Shown here: positions 61,930 through 64,000 of the stretch, piece by piece
How the letters are laid out: each line of letters opens with the position of its first letter
How positions within the stretch are numbered: position 1 is the stretch's first letter
From: Struthidea cinerea
Lineage: Eukaryota > Chordata > Aves > Passeriformes > Corcoracidae
Direction: 5' to 3'
Length of the DNA: 64,000 bases
NCBI GenBank assembly: GCA_013397865.1
Contig: VZTI01004088.1
Span: 65,600 to 129,599 of the forward strand
The notes under the pieces: model-generated
Database searches by the model: none
Seen by the model: only the letters and a program-made list of their open reading frames with translations
Told to the model about the DNA's origin: nothing
Position numbers and translations under genes: made by a program

Positions 61930-63483
61930 CTGGAAAGAAAATGTTCCTATGGCAAGAGGTGAAGTGAGGAGTACAGGGTAGTCTGACTAACTTAAATGTA
62001 ACACTGGAGAGATTGAATACAACCCTGTGAGGCTCTGTCTTTGACACGGTCTTAAGATCACCTGGATAGCTGCAGCCCACACTTGGAAAAAATAATTTTG
62101 CTGTCAGTTCCATGCCACAATACTTTCAGCATGGATTAACATTTTCCTGTCTCAATAGAAGCTTCAAGTAATGATTAATTCAAGGATACAAATATGCTCT
62201 AATTGGTCCTTATGTTCCAGTGTTGGAGAGAATGTTAGCCAGGACATAGAAAGGTTAAGAGGACCAGTCAAAGACTAGGAAACACGAGAACCCGCCAAAA
62301 TCACTTCTGTGGATACATTAAACTGTTCTGTTCAGGCAGCATGAAGACCCAGGCAGAAGCCACAGCTGTGTTGAAAAGTCCATGTGAAAGTAGATGAGGA
62401 GTACAATTTGGGATACTAACAATCTGTGAAAATGCCGCGCCCCACCCCCCCAACCCCGCTCCCTTTTTTTCTTTGTTTTTCTTAAGCAAAAAACAAGTGA
62501 CCTGCCAGGTAGAGCTTTGCAGGTCTTCCTATTTCCATTTGTAATTCAGTGCTCATTATTACATACTGACTGCTTAAGGATAAGGAGGAATTTTAACCCT
62601 GTTATACAGCTCATTGCCCTGTTAAATTGTGAATCACAAATACAACTGGTTTAAAGGTTCTTTTAGCCTACAGCAAATATGAATAAAGAAATAAAGAAAA
62701 ATTTATCCCTCTCTAATTTGTCACCTGTGATCAAAAGACCAAATAGGAGAAATTTATTAGGGCAAATAATATACGTGGAATGAATTAATACTACAATAAT
62801 TTGCCTTGTCTAAGAAATTGAATCATGAAAGCTGTGCCTTAATTTGTAAAAGCAACCGCAATAAATGATTTAAAAATTAATGCACTTGATCCACAGGAAA
62901 AAATTAATTTATCCTTAATACAAAAAAGATCCACAGGTTTCATTGTAATTCTAGGCAAGGTAAAGAATGAATACTCCTGAAACTGAAGCAATTATGAATC
63001 ATGTGCTGAAAGGTTTAAATGAGAATTGTAATGGACTTCAAGAAAAGAAAGAAATTGACTGAAACTTTGGTTCATTAGAGGAATGCAGCTAAGATTTATG
63101 CATTAGAAATTGATGCATTTATCTGAAAGAGGATATTTTATTTTGAGAAAAATAATGACCTTTAAAATGTTTTCATAAAAGTAACATCAAGGAGTCTACT
63201 CCTACCTGTTGCTCATTGCCACCATGAAACTACCTGGTTTTTGGTCACAGTCAGAGGTTAGCAGACCATTGTCCCAAACACTGGACAAGTGTTTTGTGGA
63301 TGCTGAAAAGCCTTCAGCAGAGAAATTTTCCAGCTTTCTGCAGCATTCTGTGAGAGCCCTGCTTTTCTCATGCAAGCTATGAAAAACAGTGAGACTGTTT
63401 TGTAAACAAATTCTCTATTCAACACCTGCAAGCTTGTTTTCCAAGTTTTGTTATGGTACATTGGAAAAATATTTTGGAATGGA
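61930..63483. other. AT-rich unique stretch, possible conserved element
   Basis: No gene or repeat. 62540-63190 is strongly AT-rich with many TAATTA/ATTAAT cores and no transposon signature (see findings). Confidence 0.4.
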
Positions 63484-63657
63484 TGTTATAGAGCCTTAAC
63501 CAATCATTCTAAGGGGTGGTTGGTCAGGGACCAATGGCCTCCTGCCATCCTTGCGAACCAAGGTATATCAACCAGTCTTTAATTAATAAAAGGGGCTCTA
63601 TTCTCTCCGGACTTGAACAACTTTGTGTTGTGATTTCTCTCCGTCCCCAGTACAACA
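63484..63657 (+). mobile_element. Putative short LTR-like element
   Basis: Starts near TGTTATAGAGCC and ends near CCCAGTACAACA, with retroviral-LTR-like order: CCAAT words (AACCAATCATT, GGACCAATGG), a TATA-like GGTATATCAACC, AATAAA at 63585-63590, then GGGGCTCTATTCTCTCCGGA and a GT-rich TTTGTGTTGTGATTTCTCTC. I could not find a clean target duplication, so the ends are tentative and an internal fragment of a longer LTR is possible. Confidence 0.45.
63585..63590 (+). promoter_or_regulatory. AATAAA poly(A)-signal-like motif in LTR-like block
   Basis: Within TTAATTAATAAAAGGGG, followed about 35 bp later by a GT-rich element, which is the usual poly(A) site arrangement. Confidence 0.4.
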
Positions 63658-64000
63658 GCAACAGTGTTTCATACTGACAACACTTTATACATAGTTCAGA
63701 CCATATGTCAAGATCAAATTCAGCAAAGCACTGGAACCCGCCTTAATCTGGAAAGTGCACATCAGTATCTTCCAATTCAGTAGAGCACAGGACTAATTCC
63801 ATTATCTCATTCTGTCTCTTTGTCTGACTCCAGCCTAAGTCCATTTTGTCCTCTATGTCTTCACGGAGTGGTTAAGTTCCAAAAGAAATTCTTCCTTTCA
63901 GGTGCAAAGACATAAATTTTTAAAAGGAGACTTAGCTATTTCAGGCCCAAGCCATTTGAACTAATGGCTAAGCATATTGGATCATTTGGAAATTAAGTAT
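63658..64000. other. Unique non-coding stretch to window end
   Basis: No gene or repeat recognised. Confidence 0.4.

Noticed and set aside
1..64000. Novel defence, mobile or regulatory system
   Set aside because: Nothing beyond avian CR1, solo LTRs, simple repeats and uncertain exon candidates could be supported from the sequence.

Overview
This window reads as nuclear DNA from a bird. The diagnostic evidence is a set of CR1 LINE fragments: 5'-truncated copies whose 3' ends carry the avian CR1 terminus (TCATAGAATCATAG in reverse complement) and the conserved 3' UTR wording (TTGGAAGGGACCTTAAA, GGGGCATCCACAACTTCT). Endogenous-retrovirus LTRs of avian type are also present, and there is a long AT-rich, low-density background. 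I see no complete protein-coding gene, rRNA, tRNA, CRISPR array or bacterial feature. The window looks like intergenic DNA or the inside of a very large intron.

Layout: 1-306 is a degenerate telomere-like (TTAGGG/TTTAGG) tract cut by the window edge. 690-1025 is an old LTR fragment. 4.7-14.2 kb is the repeat-rich left part: four CR1 fragments (4751, 6546, 12768, 13200), all on the minus strand, a solo LTR at 11207-11778 (+) and a solo LTR at 13600-14229 (-) with a perfect 6-bp target duplication. 14.2-44.1 kb is almost free of recognisable repeats. 44.1-60.5 kb is again repeat-bearing, with CR1 fragments at 44108(+), 45190(-), 48471(-), 50078(-), 53581(-) and 58800(+) and a solo LTR at 60155-60526 (-) with a perfect 6-bp target duplication. 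A short LTR-like block lies at 63484-63657.

Two single-N joints occur, at 45850 and 55842. At both, sequence left of the N is repeated right of it. The second joint separates two nearly identical 2180-bp copies (53662-55841 and 55843-58022). The simplest reading is unmerged overlapping contig ends or haplotypes, not a biological tandem duplication.

The only hint of a gene is a series of short, splice-site-bounded, open minus-strand segments (61850-61929, 61189-61255, 51.0 kb, 47.8 kb, 43.4 kb, 43.0 kb, 42.8 kb), several with compatible phases. I report them as low-confidence candidate exons of an unidentified minus-strand gene. Pseudo-exons are abundant in such DNA, and only alignment or RNA data can decide. 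I did not find a convincing new biological system here.
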